The notes: generated by a model from the sequence alone, not told the origin. A DNA stretch of 64,000 bases from Diphasiastrum complanatum (GCA_029204225.1 CM055095.1:32489732-32553731); one strand, 5' to 3'. Counted from the first letter of the stretch, positions 1-11,600 are shown. Numbers and translations are program-made.

Positions 1-1833
1 GGAGCAACTTCCTTTTGGGGGCCCTTGATTGAAGGTGCAACACTTATACCGTACTGGGCATAGGTTCTGATCAACTCTTGCCAAAATCTATATACATCAT
101 CAAGAGTATATGGCTCAAGAGTGAACTGTCATCACAAAACACGAGAATCAGCAAACTACAAACAATGATAGTAATAAAATATGAATCATAATGAAATGAA
201 CTACGAATGAATAGAATATTACCTTTTCGATATCTTACCATTCAAAAAATAGCTTCGTATTGTACAAGACGAACCATGCACAACTAAAAGTGTCTTGTTG
301 ATGTACACACTGCATATATAGAACAAAAATTAGTAATATAATGATAGAAATTTTATTTATGCTATGACGATACATTTAAATTAAAAAAGAAATACATGCA
401 TATCAAAGATAAATTGAATATACCTTGAGAGATTTTATGGTTATCTCTCCAATTGAAGTTGCCGTTGTCGGTATTTCCCGAACGACATCATGAAGTAGAG
501 AATCAAATTCTCTATGTGTATTTGCAGCTGAGTTTAATTTTACACATAGAAAATTTGATACTCCCTCCTTATTTATCTTTACAAAAAGAATGTTCAGGCT
601 CTAATGCCAACGGCAAAAACCAAAATACAAATATCGATAAATTCATATTTATGAAAAAAAATTCGTTCTTATTAAAGCAATGAAACATGCAACAATCCAG
701 ATTAAAGCAACAAAAACAAAAGAGTAATCCTTACTTATTTTCATATGGAATCAAATAGAATTTTGCCATAGGACTACACTCGATAAAATAGACAGCCTTC
801 TCAAAATTGGCTTCTTTCGCCTTTATCGCTCCCATGAAAAATGGACTAACTACAAAAACTGTACCATGGGAATTGAAACTAATACTATTCTGCAAAAAAG
901 AAACTCCGGCCTCTACTATTGCATCTAAGATTTCTGAGGTCTTATCTTTTAGCTCGGCACAAAATTTGGGACCTAATCTAAAGCTTCTATGTGTATTTGA
1001 AAGAAAAAAATCAAAAAAGTTGCCAAGAAGATCAATTTTGTTAGCTAGGTAGGCCTCGTATTGATTATAATGGTCAGAATAAAAAAAAAGACTTGCACTG
1101 GATCGTATGGAATTCTCACAAAAAGATTATGTACAAGAGCAGAAACAGAAGTGAAAACAATATTTACAGATTTCTCTATTATTTTGTCTAGCTCCTCTTG
1201 GGTAATCAGCACTTTGGTGATGAAACCTGCTGAGGAGCTAGATGATTAACAAGAGGAGGAAGGGGTGAAGATTCTCGATCTGAGTCAGATTCTCCAGCAT
1301 CTGACTTAGAGCTGAAGACACGGGGTCTCTTGGACGAGATACATCTAGGAGGAAGGGAAGCAGCTGGCCTTCGAGATCCAGCCTTCTTGGGAACATGCTG
1401 CTTTCTCTTCCTCCTAGAGGTAGTAGGCACGTTGGTTCTATCCAGATGCAGGTCTCTGGAGGTGCTGGCATTATCAACATGCAGACCAGAATATTTGTCC
1501 CGAAGCCTTTTGAAAATGATGAAATCCTTTGGCATGATGGTGAAACGCTTACCATGCACTACCAAAAGACAAGTATCCTCAAAAAATTGGGACATAAAAT
1601 CTTTTGCAACACCATGTTCGAACATTCAGCCCAAGTGACAGAGTGACATTCCGAACAGATCGGCCGAAAGGAGCTTTAAGGATCAACAATTCAGTTGATC
1701 TCTGGAGCTTTTTTATCTCCCTCAGCCAGACCTGCTTCATGTCACGCCTACGGCCAGTACCAGGGGGAACACGAGAATGGGATGGTTGTACAGTGATGAT
1801 GGCACGGGTGGTGGATTTGGTCATGGCCATCAT
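1..1833 (-). pseudogene. Histone H3-like fold fused to ULP1/C48-like domain, multi-exon, broken
   Basis: Minus-strand gene, probable start ATG at 1833, 1830 or 1824, running past position 1. Order: a short tail (MTKSTTRA, reminiscent of the H3 start), an H3-like histone fold, a ~95-residue basic then acidic linker, a helical region (1206-1000), and a region resembling ULP1/C48 cysteine peptidases. The later exons are well formed: ~1000-735 (donor GTAAGG), 598-424, 309-223 and 125-1 join in phase with GT-AG ends. Peptidase-like signs are a VFVVSPFF/FYLIPY block and HQQDTFSCAWFVLY, where the Q-x(5)-C spacing suits a C48 nucleophile (Cys codon 282-280); the usual DCG is SCA and I see no convincing His. 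Breaks: a 1-nt frameshift near 1625, shifts near 1245, in the T-run near 1080 and near 1005, and a TAA at 237-235. The fusion and the ULP1 assignment are inference; the H3 similarity is direct. Confidence 0.5.
1206..1833 (-). pseudogene. H3-like histone-fold domain with C-terminal basic/acidic extension
   Basis: The N-terminal half (1833-1626) reads LREIKKLQRSTELLI and then KAPFGRSVRN, matching the H3 alpha-N helix and the LPFQRLVRE segment. The C-terminal half, shifted by one base (1625-1206), reads FFEDTCLLVVHGKRFTIMPK, matching the alpha-2 end, loop 2 and alpha-3 of H3 ([20 protein letters not shown]). Between PF and FFED there are only about 27 residues against about 36 in canonical H3, so the alpha-1/loop-1/alpha-2 part is shortened. 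After the fold comes an extension of ~95 residues with SRRKRK and KRPR (nuclear-localisation-like) and then an acidic SDAGESDSDRE run. Canonical H3 ends soon after the fold, so this tail is unusual. The N-terminal tail lacks the conserved ARTKQTARK. It is a diverged H3-like protein; CENH3 is not supported because CENH3 usually has a longer, not shorter, loop 1. Confidence 0.7.
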
Positions 1834-3368
1834 TCTCAGAAGAAAAAAATTAACAAAAAGAAGTTTGAACAAAACAAAAGTGGATGAAAACAAAAAAATT
1901 TGCAATGAAAGGGCGCTTGAGATCGATATTAGAACTGAATATCAGTTTCGAGCGCAAGATCTACACAGATTACTTGAAGAAAAGAGATGCATGCTCGAAA
2001 GCGATATTGCACTACTAGTGGTATCAGACTCGAGCGCACTGTGAGAGGGTGGAAGCTTGAATGGTGAAAGAGTGCGCTTGAGAGCGATATTGGGAGCTTG
2101 CGAAAAAAAATGAAAATTTCGAGGACTTATATATACGAAATTTTTGCATGTGTGACATGTCGTTAGATTATTAGGCCATGTGAAATGTCCGTACTGACAA
2201 TGATGACCCAAATATGAGGCCACGTGGGCTGAGACACGTGCGCGAATCCGATATTGACGCATGTCATTCTCGCACGTGACAGATGTCAGATCAATCATTT
2301 TAGGTACGGCGCATTTACTTTGACCAATCACATGTCGACACGTGTTCCTTCGACACTCCTCCACACGTGCAATTTTTTTTTTAGAAATAGGTCTTTTTCG
2401 GCTCGGATTTTCACGCAAATCTACGATTGCTTTCCCATATATCAATTTCAAGCGCGCCGCTTGTGAAGAATTGCCAAAAATTGGCAAATCTAGCTTGATC
2501 AAAAACCATGTAGAATAGTGTAAATTGTGTACACAAGTGGGTCCCACACATGTGAGGCCATGATGCCACATGGAAAACCCATCCTAATGTAGGTTAGGTC
2601 AAGTCAAGAGAGTTGGTCATGTCTATTTGGTGGTCATCCCTACTTTATAGGACCTACACCTAAGTTTAAGGTGAAAATTTGACCAACTAGCTACCTACCA
2701 AGCATAACTCTAGGAAATAGACTAGGGTTTCATTTTAGGTCAAAGAGAGTGAGTTAACTTCCTTATTTCATGCTGGAAATCCACCTAACTTCAAGAAGGA
2801 AGTCGAATTTGCTATGTATTCCCTCTCTCCATAGTGAGAAGATAGAAAATTTTTGGAGCTCATTGGCAATCTCAAGCTAGTTCACTATGTACATTGAGTT
2901 TTTGTGATCCAAATGAAACCAAATCAATTTTTACTTGTTTCTCAGGTTGAAGGCCGTAATACAGCCTGTAGTACACACGTGTGGGATCGGATTTCAATGT
3001 TTTTTATTGCTTGTTGTTTGTCAAATTGCCAATCTAGATCAACTTTTTTGTGTCCAGTTTTTTGATAGATTGTTAAGCAAGCATCCAATCACTCTTGTGG
3101 ATCTTTTGAAGATCCATTTATGGTCCTAAAGTACAGTACTTTCACACCGCTTGCTCTCATTACCTTTCGTTGACTATTATGCGTCTGGATCCGATACTGC
3201 ATCATCCAGTATCGCATTCAAGCGCGCTTCGCATCCCTTTTCTTTTCTGCGCTCAGATTTGATACTCCAACTTCAAATATCTCTCTCAAGCGCACGTTGC
3301 CTTGACGTGCTTGTCTGACCTGCAGTTTGCGCCTGAGAGCAATATTTGAAACTTTAGTTCTGTGATTT
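1834..3368. promoter_or_regulatory. Divergent intergenic region with G-box cluster and repeated 19-bp motif
   Basis: This 1.5 kb lies between the minus-strand H3-like gene and the plus-strand orphan gene and has no credible coding sequence. Two layers of structure are visible. Five CACGTG cores occur at 2221, 2235, 2273, 2339 and 2364. A motif close to TGCGCTTGAGAGCGATATT recurs at 1913(+), 1938(-), 1991(+), 2021(-), 2073(+), 2239(+), 2439(-), 3209(-), 3248(+), 3276(-) and 3328(+), with a few mismatches per copy. CACGTG is the established plant G-box bound by bZIP and bHLH factors; the function of the 19-bp motif is unknown. Confidence 0.45.
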
Positions 3369-4570
3369 TTGTTTAAAATGTCTAATTTTGAATCCAGTTT
3401 GCTTTGTTTTTTTAATGAATTTGGCAGTATTGATAGGTTGGACTATTTCAAATATCTTTTTTCTTCTTCTTTTTTTATTCTACCTTCTATAACTGAGGGC
3501 CTTGGTGTGGAGGGATTTTCTGAGATATATCTCATATTTAAGTCCCTGCTCAGTACTCCGCCATTCAGATCTCAGAATAAGGACATGATTCTTTATCAGG
3601 ACCTGGTGGCACTCGACAAGCATATCTATAAAGCTAAGTTTGACAGAATGTTTACCAAGTTACATAATGATTTCAAGTTTGTAGATGAGTGCCCAATTCA
3701 TAATAAAAAATGTAGATTTGTTGATTTTCAGTCTGCTTTTGTTTTTTTCCTTTTGTTAAATATTTCTGACAATTCGGAGACTGTGCCCTCCACTTCTGAA
3801 GCAGCTTCTTCTAGTGGTACAAAGTCTGAAAAGTCAAAGATTTTAGATATAGATACTTTTTTTATTGATACGAGTGTTAATTTAGATGATTGTTCTAATT
3901 TTAATCCTGCTCGAAATAGAGCTACTTTTATAGGCCCTAGAACACCCACTACCCTTTTTCCTTCTGATAAATCTTTGATCACTTTGCCTACTTATAATAT
4001 AGATAGAATTCCTTTTTGACAATATCGGATATATCGGATCTCTTTAACTTCACTGAAGCTGAGACTCTTTGCATTTTGAGCAAAGAGCTTGATGAATTTT
4101 CAGATATAATTGATTTTGATGTTGATGATCTTCTCCTTGGTGTTGACGATGTACATAATGATAAGTTTTATTCAGGGAAAGATTGCTTGAAAATGGTTGT
4201 GGAGGAAATGCGCAACAAAGAAGATGATCTACCTTCTGAGGAGGAGTTTCTTAAAATCCAAAGTCAACTTGGTTTTCCACAGCCAACTGTCTATTCACCA
4301 ACAATATTGACATCAAAAGTTGGACATAATATTGATGGAGAGACAATAATCAGAGAAGACAAAGCCGAATGCATAAGTTTTTGTCTCTTATCAAGTACTA
4401 GTAGATTTGTTATGTCAGATTATATACTGGAGCTTACTTTGTTTTTTATCATTTCCGGAAACAATTTTTCTTGATGATTTCGCAGTTCATCGAGGAGGGC
4501 AGAGATCTTCTGCTAGAGAATTTCAAGAGATCATGCACTAGGGCACTATCTGAAGTCCTTCAAGAATAAT
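3369..4570 (+). pseudogene. Unrecognised orphan gene with acidic C-terminal half, frameshifted
   Basis: An open frame of about 216 codons starts near 3369 (a second ATG two codons on begins MSNFESSLLC) and ends at a TGA at 4017-4019. The coding signal continues in another frame from 4016 to 4474, rich in acidic residues (FDVDDLLLGVDDVH, then NKEDDLPSEEEFL). A likely further exon follows the acceptor TTTCGCAG at about 4484 and encodes FIEEGRDLLLENFK, ending at a stop near 4569. The first part has a Phe/Leu-rich N-terminus and a Ser-rich stretch (STSEAASSSGTKSEKSK). I recognise no family. It sits divergently from the H3-like gene across a shared 1.5 kb region, which suggests co-regulation but does not prove it. 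The break at 4017 could be a missed intron, a real frameshift or a sequencing indel. Confidence 0.35.
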
Positions 4571-4895
4571 GAGATAAGTGTTGCCCATTCAAAGTTTCAT
4601 CAACATGGTGAAACTATGATTATGGCAATCAAGGCATTGTCTCATTTTCTTGGAGGACATAATTTCAATAAGGTGCATAAAATAATTTTTGTAAAGAAAA
4701 CTATTGCGGTTAAAATTTAGGATATGAACCAGTGAAATCCATGCTCAGATCATCTCATTTTGCAGTGTATGCTGCTTATGTCGATCTGAGTAAGCATGAA
4801 AACTATGAGCTATTGGATCCATATGAAAGAAAAAAATTGTTGCATGATTCTAAGTTGCAACTTTCATTGGAAAAAATATCGGAAGCAGATTAGAT
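4571..4895 (+). pseudogene. Remnant coding exons downstream of the orphan gene
   Basis: Two further open blocks suggest exons. One, about 4537-4690, overlaps the end of the previous gene in another frame and contains HYLKSFKNNEISVAHSKFHQ and ALSHFLGGHNFNK before a possible donor at 4674. The second, 4721-4893, encodes GYEPVKSMLRSSHF and DPYERKKLLHDSKLQL before a TAG stop at 4891-4893. The phases at the putative junction do not match, so either the gene is decayed or the model is wrong. No family recognised. Confidence 0.25.
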
Positions 4896-4952
4896 ACTGC
4901 TAAATTGTACTTTGTAGATATTTTTATTTAATATACAAAATTTTATTGTGTG

Positions 4953-5760
4953 TTATAGCCTACTGGCTTGTATAAATTTCCATGCTTTTTGAAATTTTTT
5001 ATAATCCGTCAATTTTGTATTATGAAGAATTTGGATTCTTCTGTAAAACCATTGGAAAAGTTGCGGTATATAGCTGTTTTTTGTGCTAGTTCCGCCATGT
5101 TGTGTACTTTTATGAAATGCCGCTCTTGCTTGCCAATGAGATTTTTCCATTCCTTGCGATGACCATATGCTAAGACTTCCACTTTTTCTTGCACAGAATG
5201 TCGAATGATGTCGTAATATGTGCTGCATATCATAAAAAAATAATCTAAATTAGTACCAAAAGTATCTAATTTAATTGCACATATTTGTCTATCGGAGTGT
5301 AAAATCAAAATCTTACCATATAATGTGTTATATGATCAACACCCCATGCACTTTGAACTGCATCCACAAATTCATAGTTGTTTTCTGTATCATTTGAACA
5401 TCAATATTTGAAAATTTATCTTTTCTCAAGTATTTCACCATGTTGTCTAACTTTTTCCAAACTTTACTTTGTGTATACGAGTAGAATTTTCTTCTTTGAA
5501 ATCTTGAGTTGCTGCAATAATTTCTTTCCAAACCGTGTATTGAACCTTAGATTGTTTGCCAGAATAATTGAAGATGATAAAGCTTTGTCATCAGTACATA
5601 GTATAGTAACAAACAACACAATGACAATAACAAAGCTGGAGATGGTGCTAACAACTTTGCTGGAGATAGAGATGGCGTAGGCTTTTTTCAGAAATGTCAC
5701 TCGTAATTCAAATTTTTGAGTGTTCCCAACTATTGGGAGGGAATATTTCAGCATTTTGAA
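4953..5760 (-). pseudogene. Remnant exons of an unrecognised gene
   Basis: Three exon-like blocks lie on the minus strand. Block one, about 5548-5470, encodes VQYTVWKEIIAATQDFKEEN and ends at a GTAAAG donor. Block two, about 5384-5318, follows a TACAG acceptor and encodes ENNYEFVDAVQSAWGVDHIT, ending at GTAAGA. Block three, about 5220-5010, follows TATGCAG and encodes YYDIIRHSVQEKVEVLAYGH, then NMAELAQKTAIYRNFSNGF. Splice sites are good but phases disagree by one base at the junctions, so the gene is probably decayed or carries indels. I do not recognise the product. Confidence 0.3.
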
Positions 5761-5940
5761 ACATTATATTCTAACTGTGGTTAAACACCAGTGAAGTTTG
5801 ATGTGACTAAACTAAGGTGCATTCATTTACATGGAAAGTAGTGCGGGTAGATGCGTAAAGAAGTTAGAAAATGATATTATAATTTCTTTATAGTTATTTT
5901 TCTCTCTCCTACATGACATTTCTTATAGGGCCCTCTTTGA
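5761..5940. other. Short unassigned spacer
   Basis: AT-rich spacer between the exon remnants and the copia gag relic. I see no gene or repeat in it. Confidence 0.5.
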
Positions 5941-5953
5941 GCCCATATTTTCT

Positions 5954-6823
5954 CTAATGTCTCTTCTTCTTGGGAGTTTCTGACAGACTCAAAGCCTCTT
6001 TCTTGGTGCTACTACATCTTCTTTTTGGTTTCATTGTGCTTGAGACTCCAATAGTCTTTGATGTTGTGATTGGATCTTTTGTAGTATTTGCAAAATAATC
6101 TGGTCTTGGCAGGATGTTGTTGTCAACTGTTCTGCGGTTGTTGCATTGAATCTGGCTGCTTTGCCTTGGTCTTCTTATCAATGAAGTTCTTCTTCTTCTT
6201 GGACTATTGCTTATTGGAGTACAAGGCCATTGTCTTGGTACTCGTCATAGAAGAGCTCTTTCTCCGTACTTCTTCCAGTAATAAGCTTGTTGTCAATTTC
6301 TGTAGAGACAACATAGGTGTATTGCTCAGAAGCAACACTAGATTGTCGTAGGAGGGTGGAAGACTAGCTAGAAGAGATATCATAGAGTCTTGTTCTGACA
6401 TAGCCAGACCTATAGCAGGAAGTTGATTCAACAACTACTTGAACTCGTTCAGATGATCATTGATTGAGGTTCCTTCGCTCATTTTTAGAGTTAGGATTTT
6501 CTTTCTTAGAAAGAGACGAGCCGAAACATTTAACATTTCATAAATGCTTGTTAAGATATCCCACACTTCTTTGGAGGCGGTACTGTTGATACATGAGCTA
6601 TCTGAGTGTCTTTTAGATTCAAGGACATGATGGCAAAAGCTTTGCCATCCTTTGCTTCCCATGTTGGTAGCATTTTTTGTTCTGTCGATCTAGCTATTGA
6701 ACTAGCTACGTATTCCCATAACTCCCTTTTTATCAAGATCACCCACATCTTGAATTTTCACATGTGGAAATCATCTCTGTTGAACTTGTTGATCAAGCAG
6801 ATCTTTGAGGTTGAACCTTCCAT
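5954..6823 (-). pseudogene. gag: Copia gag fragment (family A), truncated and frameshifted
   Basis: Starts at ATG 6823 and reads through a copia gag N-terminus (LINKFN, HMWKFKM, LPTWEAKDGKAFAIMSLNLK), the gag core (ARLFLRKKILTLKMSEGT, then NDHLNEFK) and LLASLPPSYDNLVLLLSNTP, before losing frame in the Lys-rich zinc-knuckle region. The same family recurs at 33453-35505 (plus) and 41096-43010 (minus). At least three frame changes are needed, and protease, integrase and reverse transcriptase are missing. No LTR was found next to it. A dead fragment. Confidence 0.75.
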
Positions 6824-6910
6824 GATGATTGATGAACAAAGATTACAAATCATATTTAAAACTAGCTCTGAAAAATAAGAACGTATAAGGTTCTTTATCT
6901 TAAGACTCTA

Positions 6911-7941
6911 TTAAATCTTGACTAGGAAAACGATGTGATATTTTTTTTCTTCCTTGCTATGGAGTGAGACTTCGAAACTAGAATGCTCATTTGCATTCTG
7001 TCCGGTCTCACGGATGAACTGTAGTAACCTAGGATTCACTAAGGAATGAGGAGAAGTGGTGGGTTGTTGATCGTTAGCGCCATCAAGTTGATGTTGATAT
7101 TGTTCTTGGGCTGCTTCTCTATTTTGATCTAGGGCTTGGGCTTGTTTCACCCACTCCTTCATGCATCTAAAGTTACCTTGCTCAACTGTGGAGTTGAGGT
7201 ACTCACCTATGTATAAGAAATCTGAAGATCCACTAGCAAGACCAGTTGTAGCAGACTTGGATGGCTCTTTTTATTTTCTCTTCTGGCCTCTTGCATCGTG
7301 GATGCCTTGGGCTCTCCTACCACACTCATCAAATGCAGAGGGGCAAAGACTTCTCCTTGCTTCTCCTGTCTATTTGGACACATGAGATATGGGTGTCCGT
7401 ACCCGCAATCCTGGCATAAAGATACAAAGTTGCCTTGTGGCTTGTTAGGGCACTCGATGATTCTATGGTTCTCTCCACATCCGTAGCACTTGATGGGAGC
7501 TCTAAATCCAGTACCTATAAGCTGATTGGCATAGATAGGCACTAAGTCTCCATTTTCTCCATCTATGAAATGCACTGGAACAGATTCTTGTGTTTCCTCT
7601 CCAGGGTCGTAGGGTTCTTCGGTCAGTTTGACCATGTTCAAATGCTGAGCAGCTGGTTGTAGGATTCGTACACCTTGGGTTATGGGGGGAATAGGAGGTA
7701 ATGCCAGTCTAGGCGGTGGTTGGGGTAAGACAACTTGGCATTGCGCCAATGGGATGGGATTTGGTGCTGGTGCTGCTTGGTTTCTGAGATTATAGCGACA
7801 TTCATTTGTATCATGATTACTCATATTACAAATATGGCAATATCGAGCAAGTCACTCTAACCTCTGTCTCAACTGTGGGCATTTGTTTCTGGTATGGTTG
7901 CCTTGATAGAGTGGACACTAGGTGGATTCTCTCCTTGGATA
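6911..7941 (-). pseudogene. gag: Gypsy-type gag, zinc-knuckle half (left part, split by copia insertion)
   Basis: Continues on the minus strand the gag that begins at ~14,950; the intact copia element at 7942-14105 sits inside it. The sequence carries a string of zinc knuckles: a CPLYQGNHTRNKC-like site near 7900, CHICNMSNHDTNEC (CX2CX4HX4C) near 7830, CYGCGENHRIIEC near 7480 and CQDCGYGHPYLMC near 7400, the last two with CX2CX3HX4C spacing. A proline-rich linker lies between the second and third. Gag nucleocapsid domains usually have one or two knuckles, so four is notable. The open stretch 7824-7207 is followed by a second, frame-changed block (7162-6911) with Gln-rich helix-like sequence. 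Protease and polymerase were not found further left, so the element is truncated near 6900. Confidence 0.6.
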
Positions 7942-8625
7942 TGTAAAAATTATAGCAAATAAGGATCCTAAAACACTTGAAATGATGAGGGAAACAATAG
8001 ATTATGATTTCATAAGATTAGCACAAGTTGAACCATCAAAATCCATCAAAAATCTATGCTTGAACCTCACTAAATGGCCCAAATCCTTGAAGAAGGCTTC
8101 ACACGTGTGAAAGTGTGAAGCCTCCCACAGTCTGAGTACTGTACACCAGACCTACATTCAATCCTATAATCATTAGTAATCACAAGTACTCAAACAATTA
8201 AGAACATAGAGAGCAATTGCACCATTATGAGAGAAAAAACATGAAATTGCTTGATTGATTTTGGTGAGATATCATCACCTATATATACATGATCCATCAC
8301 GGTTTTGGGCAGGTATGAGTAGCCCTAAACCTATCCCTAATGCTAATTTTGGTGGATCTTTCATCCCTACCAAGTTAGGGTTGGAATCTTGGAGATCCCT
8401 CAACAATGCAAAAATTACCAAAAATAGCTCCTATTTTTTCTCCCTTGTATCTAAGCATAATTTGGACTCATTCCAAAGGTTCTAACACTTAGGTATACTT
8501 GAGAACATCCTTATGAATGGAATCTTATGCTATTTGGCACGTGTGACAAGCCACATCATGACCATCTAACTATTTACAAGTCATATGACCAAAACTAGTC
8601 AAGCTAGAATTGTGAATTTTTAACA
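7942..8625 (-). repeat. 3' LTR of the intact copia element
   Basis: 684 bp, TG...CA ends as read on plus, flanked outside by GGATA and inside by the polypurine tract. It contains a CACACGTGTG palindrome near 8101, GGCACGTGTGAC near 8538 and a TATATATA stretch near 8281. Confidence 0.95.
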
Positions 8626-8639
8626 CTCCTCCTCACTAT

Positions 8640-11600
8640 CTAGCTTGGTTCAATCATTGCTTTACTAATCACTCCAAGTGATGATCTGAACTTCATAAAA
8701 GGTGTCTTTTGAAGTGGTTTAGTAAGTAGATCAGCTACACATTCATTGCTTTGAACATGCTCCAAAGCAATCTCCTTGGCTTGCACCATTTCTCTCCTCA
8801 CAAAGTGATGGCATATCTCAATGTGCTTAGATCTTGCATGGAAGACTGGGTTAGATGCAAGGTGTTGGGCTGATATATTGTCATTGTAGATGATTGGTGC
8901 CTCCTCTGAATCCATGATCTTTAGTTCCACCAATAATCTCTTGATCCAAAGTACCTCCTTTGTAGTGGTTGTCAAAGCTTTGTACTCGGCCTCGGTTGAA
9001 GATAGAGATATAGTTTCTTGCTTTTTTGAAAGCCATGAAACCACACCTTCTCCTATGAAAGTTGAATAGGCACTTGTTGATTTCCTATCCCTCTTGTCCC
9101 CTGCAAAATCTGAATCACTAAATGCATGAAGGTTAATCACATCTCCTCTATATAGAATCCCAAAATCCAATGTACCCGAGATGTATCTTAGAATCCTCTT
9201 AGCCTTTTTCCAATGGATATTCAATGGCTTTTGCATGGATTGGCTCAACCTACATACACTAAAGCTAAGATCTGGTCTAGTTATAGTGATCCACATTAAG
9301 GAACCTATAAGCTGCCTAAACAAAGTGATGTCCATGAAGGATCTTTCATCATCTTCATTTGGCACTTTTACATCTTGCTCCATTGGTGTGTCAACACTTT
9401 TGCATACTTCCATCTTAAACTTCTTCAAAAGACTTTGAGCATAGTTTACTTGACTTATAAAGATAAAATCAGACCCTCTAAGTACTTCTATGCCTAAGAT
9501 GAAGTGAAGACACCCTAGATCTACCATCTTGAACTCTAAGGATAGATCTATCTTGATTTTTTCAATACCATCAACACTATTTTCACTAATGATGATGTCA
9601 TCTACATAAATGAGTAAAAGTACAATACCAACATCATCAAACTTAATGTAAAGAGTGGGATCATATTCACTTTGAACAAAAGAAAGTGAAATAAGATAGC
9701 AATGTAGTCTTGAATTCCAAGATCTCGAGGCTTGCTTCAAGCCATAGATGCTTCTTTGGAGATGGCATACTTTGTTCTCCATTCCATGCTTGATGAACCC
9801 TTGTGGTTGTTCCATATAGATATCCTTTTCCAAAAAACCATTCAAGAAAGCATTAGAGACATCCATTTGACATAGAATCCATCCAAAATGTGATGCAAGT
9901 GCAATGATTAGTCTTATTGTGACCATCTTGGCCACGGGTGCAAAAGTTTCCTCATAGTCTATCCCTCTCTCTTGAGCATAACCTTTTGCAGCTAATCTTG
10001 CTTTATGTTTGTTAACACTCCCATTTGCATTCAACTTAAGCTTGAAGACCCACTTGCATCCTATTACATTCCTTTGAGGTCTCTCAACAAGCAACCAAGT
10101 TTCATTCTCAATCAAGGCATCATACTCATCCAACATAGCTTTATACCATTCTTTGGAGTTCAATGCATCTTCAACATTAGACGGTTCTTCAAAACTAGAT
10201 AAAGCATAAGAAGTGGATGAGATACCCTCAACTTGCTGTCCTTTGCCTTGATATGTGAGCCTTGATGGCTCCACTTCTGCCCTTGAAGATCTCCTTGGTG
10301 TGATAGGTGGGTTTGGTGCTTGCTCCTCCATGAGCTCCTCCTCAAAACCAAGATCTTGCTCCTCGGCCATCTTCTTCTTGATTGTTGGAGCACTTGAGCC
10401 TTCTTCAAGCATATGCATATGATGTTCATCAAAGATGACATCCCTTGAAACAACAAATTTGTTCAAGGATAGGAGATAGACTTTGTAGCCCTTGCTTGAG
10501 CTTGCATATCCAAGCATGATCCCTCTTGTGGAAGATGGATCCTCCTTGGTTCTTGTTTCCAATGGCACATGCACATAACATATACGCCCAAAAACTTTCA
10601 AGTGATTAAGATTGGGTTTCTTTCCATACAACATCTCATAAGGAGTTTTGCCTTCAATTGCTTTGCAAGACACCCTATTCATCAAGTAGTTTGCACATAC
10701 AAGAGACTCACCCCAAAAGGATTTGGGCAAACAAGCATCTAATCTTAAAGCCTTAGAACATTCACATAATGTTCTATTCCTTCTTTCAGCAACTCCATTT
10801 TGTTGAGGAGTGTAAGGACAAGAAGTCTCTTTCTTGATCCCTTCCTCCTCACAAAAGGCCTTGAACTCATTGGAGATGAATTCTCCACCATTGTCACTTC
10901 TAAGAATCTTGATGCTATGATTATGATGCTTTTCCACAAACAACTTGAACTTTACAAAAGTATCAAATACTTGAGACTTGAAGGAAAGTAAGAACACCCA
11001 ACAATATCTTGAGTAGTCATCAATGAAGGTTAAAAACATGGATGAACCTCCATTAGATTTGGTGCTAGCAATGTGCACATCCGAGTGTATGAGTTCAAGA
11101 GGATGAGATGACTTTGTGATGGAGTTAGGAAACACCTTCTTATGTGCCTTGGATAAGGCACAAGCTTCACAAACCTTGTCTTCCTTCCCAATAGACCTTG
11201 GTAGGCCTAAAGCATACTCCTCCTTGATCATAGCCTCCATGGAACCCAAGTTGACATGTCCAAGTCTTTTGTGCCATAAAATAAAGGTAGATATCTTGCT
11301 CTTCTCGGCCAACATGACAACATTAGTATCCACAAATGCATCCAGCTTATAAAGTTTGCCAAGTCTAGTGCCCTTAGCCACTATCTTACCCTTCTTCTTG
11401 ATGAAACATTCATTTGAAGCAAAGTCAACATTGAAACCATTGTCTACCATTTGGCCAACACTTAGTAGATTCTTTGTTATTGTAGGAATGTACAAAACAC
11501 CTTCTATGTTGATCTTTTTGGAAGATCCTAAGCAAAGGGGAATGCTACCAACTCCTTCAATCTTACAAGCTTCATCATTTGCTGTATAGATAGACTTTAT

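Noticed and set aside
1250-1280. A 30-base GT-AG intron in the H3-like gene linker
   Set aside because: Too short for a plant intron; a frameshift is more likely.
1206-1833. Calling the H3-like gene CENH3
   Set aside because: CENH3 normally has an extended loop 1 and ends soon after the fold; here the region is shorter and followed by a long extension.
10005-10202. Small plus-strand frames within 8640-12611
   Set aside because: Shadows of the intact minus-strand copia polyprotein.
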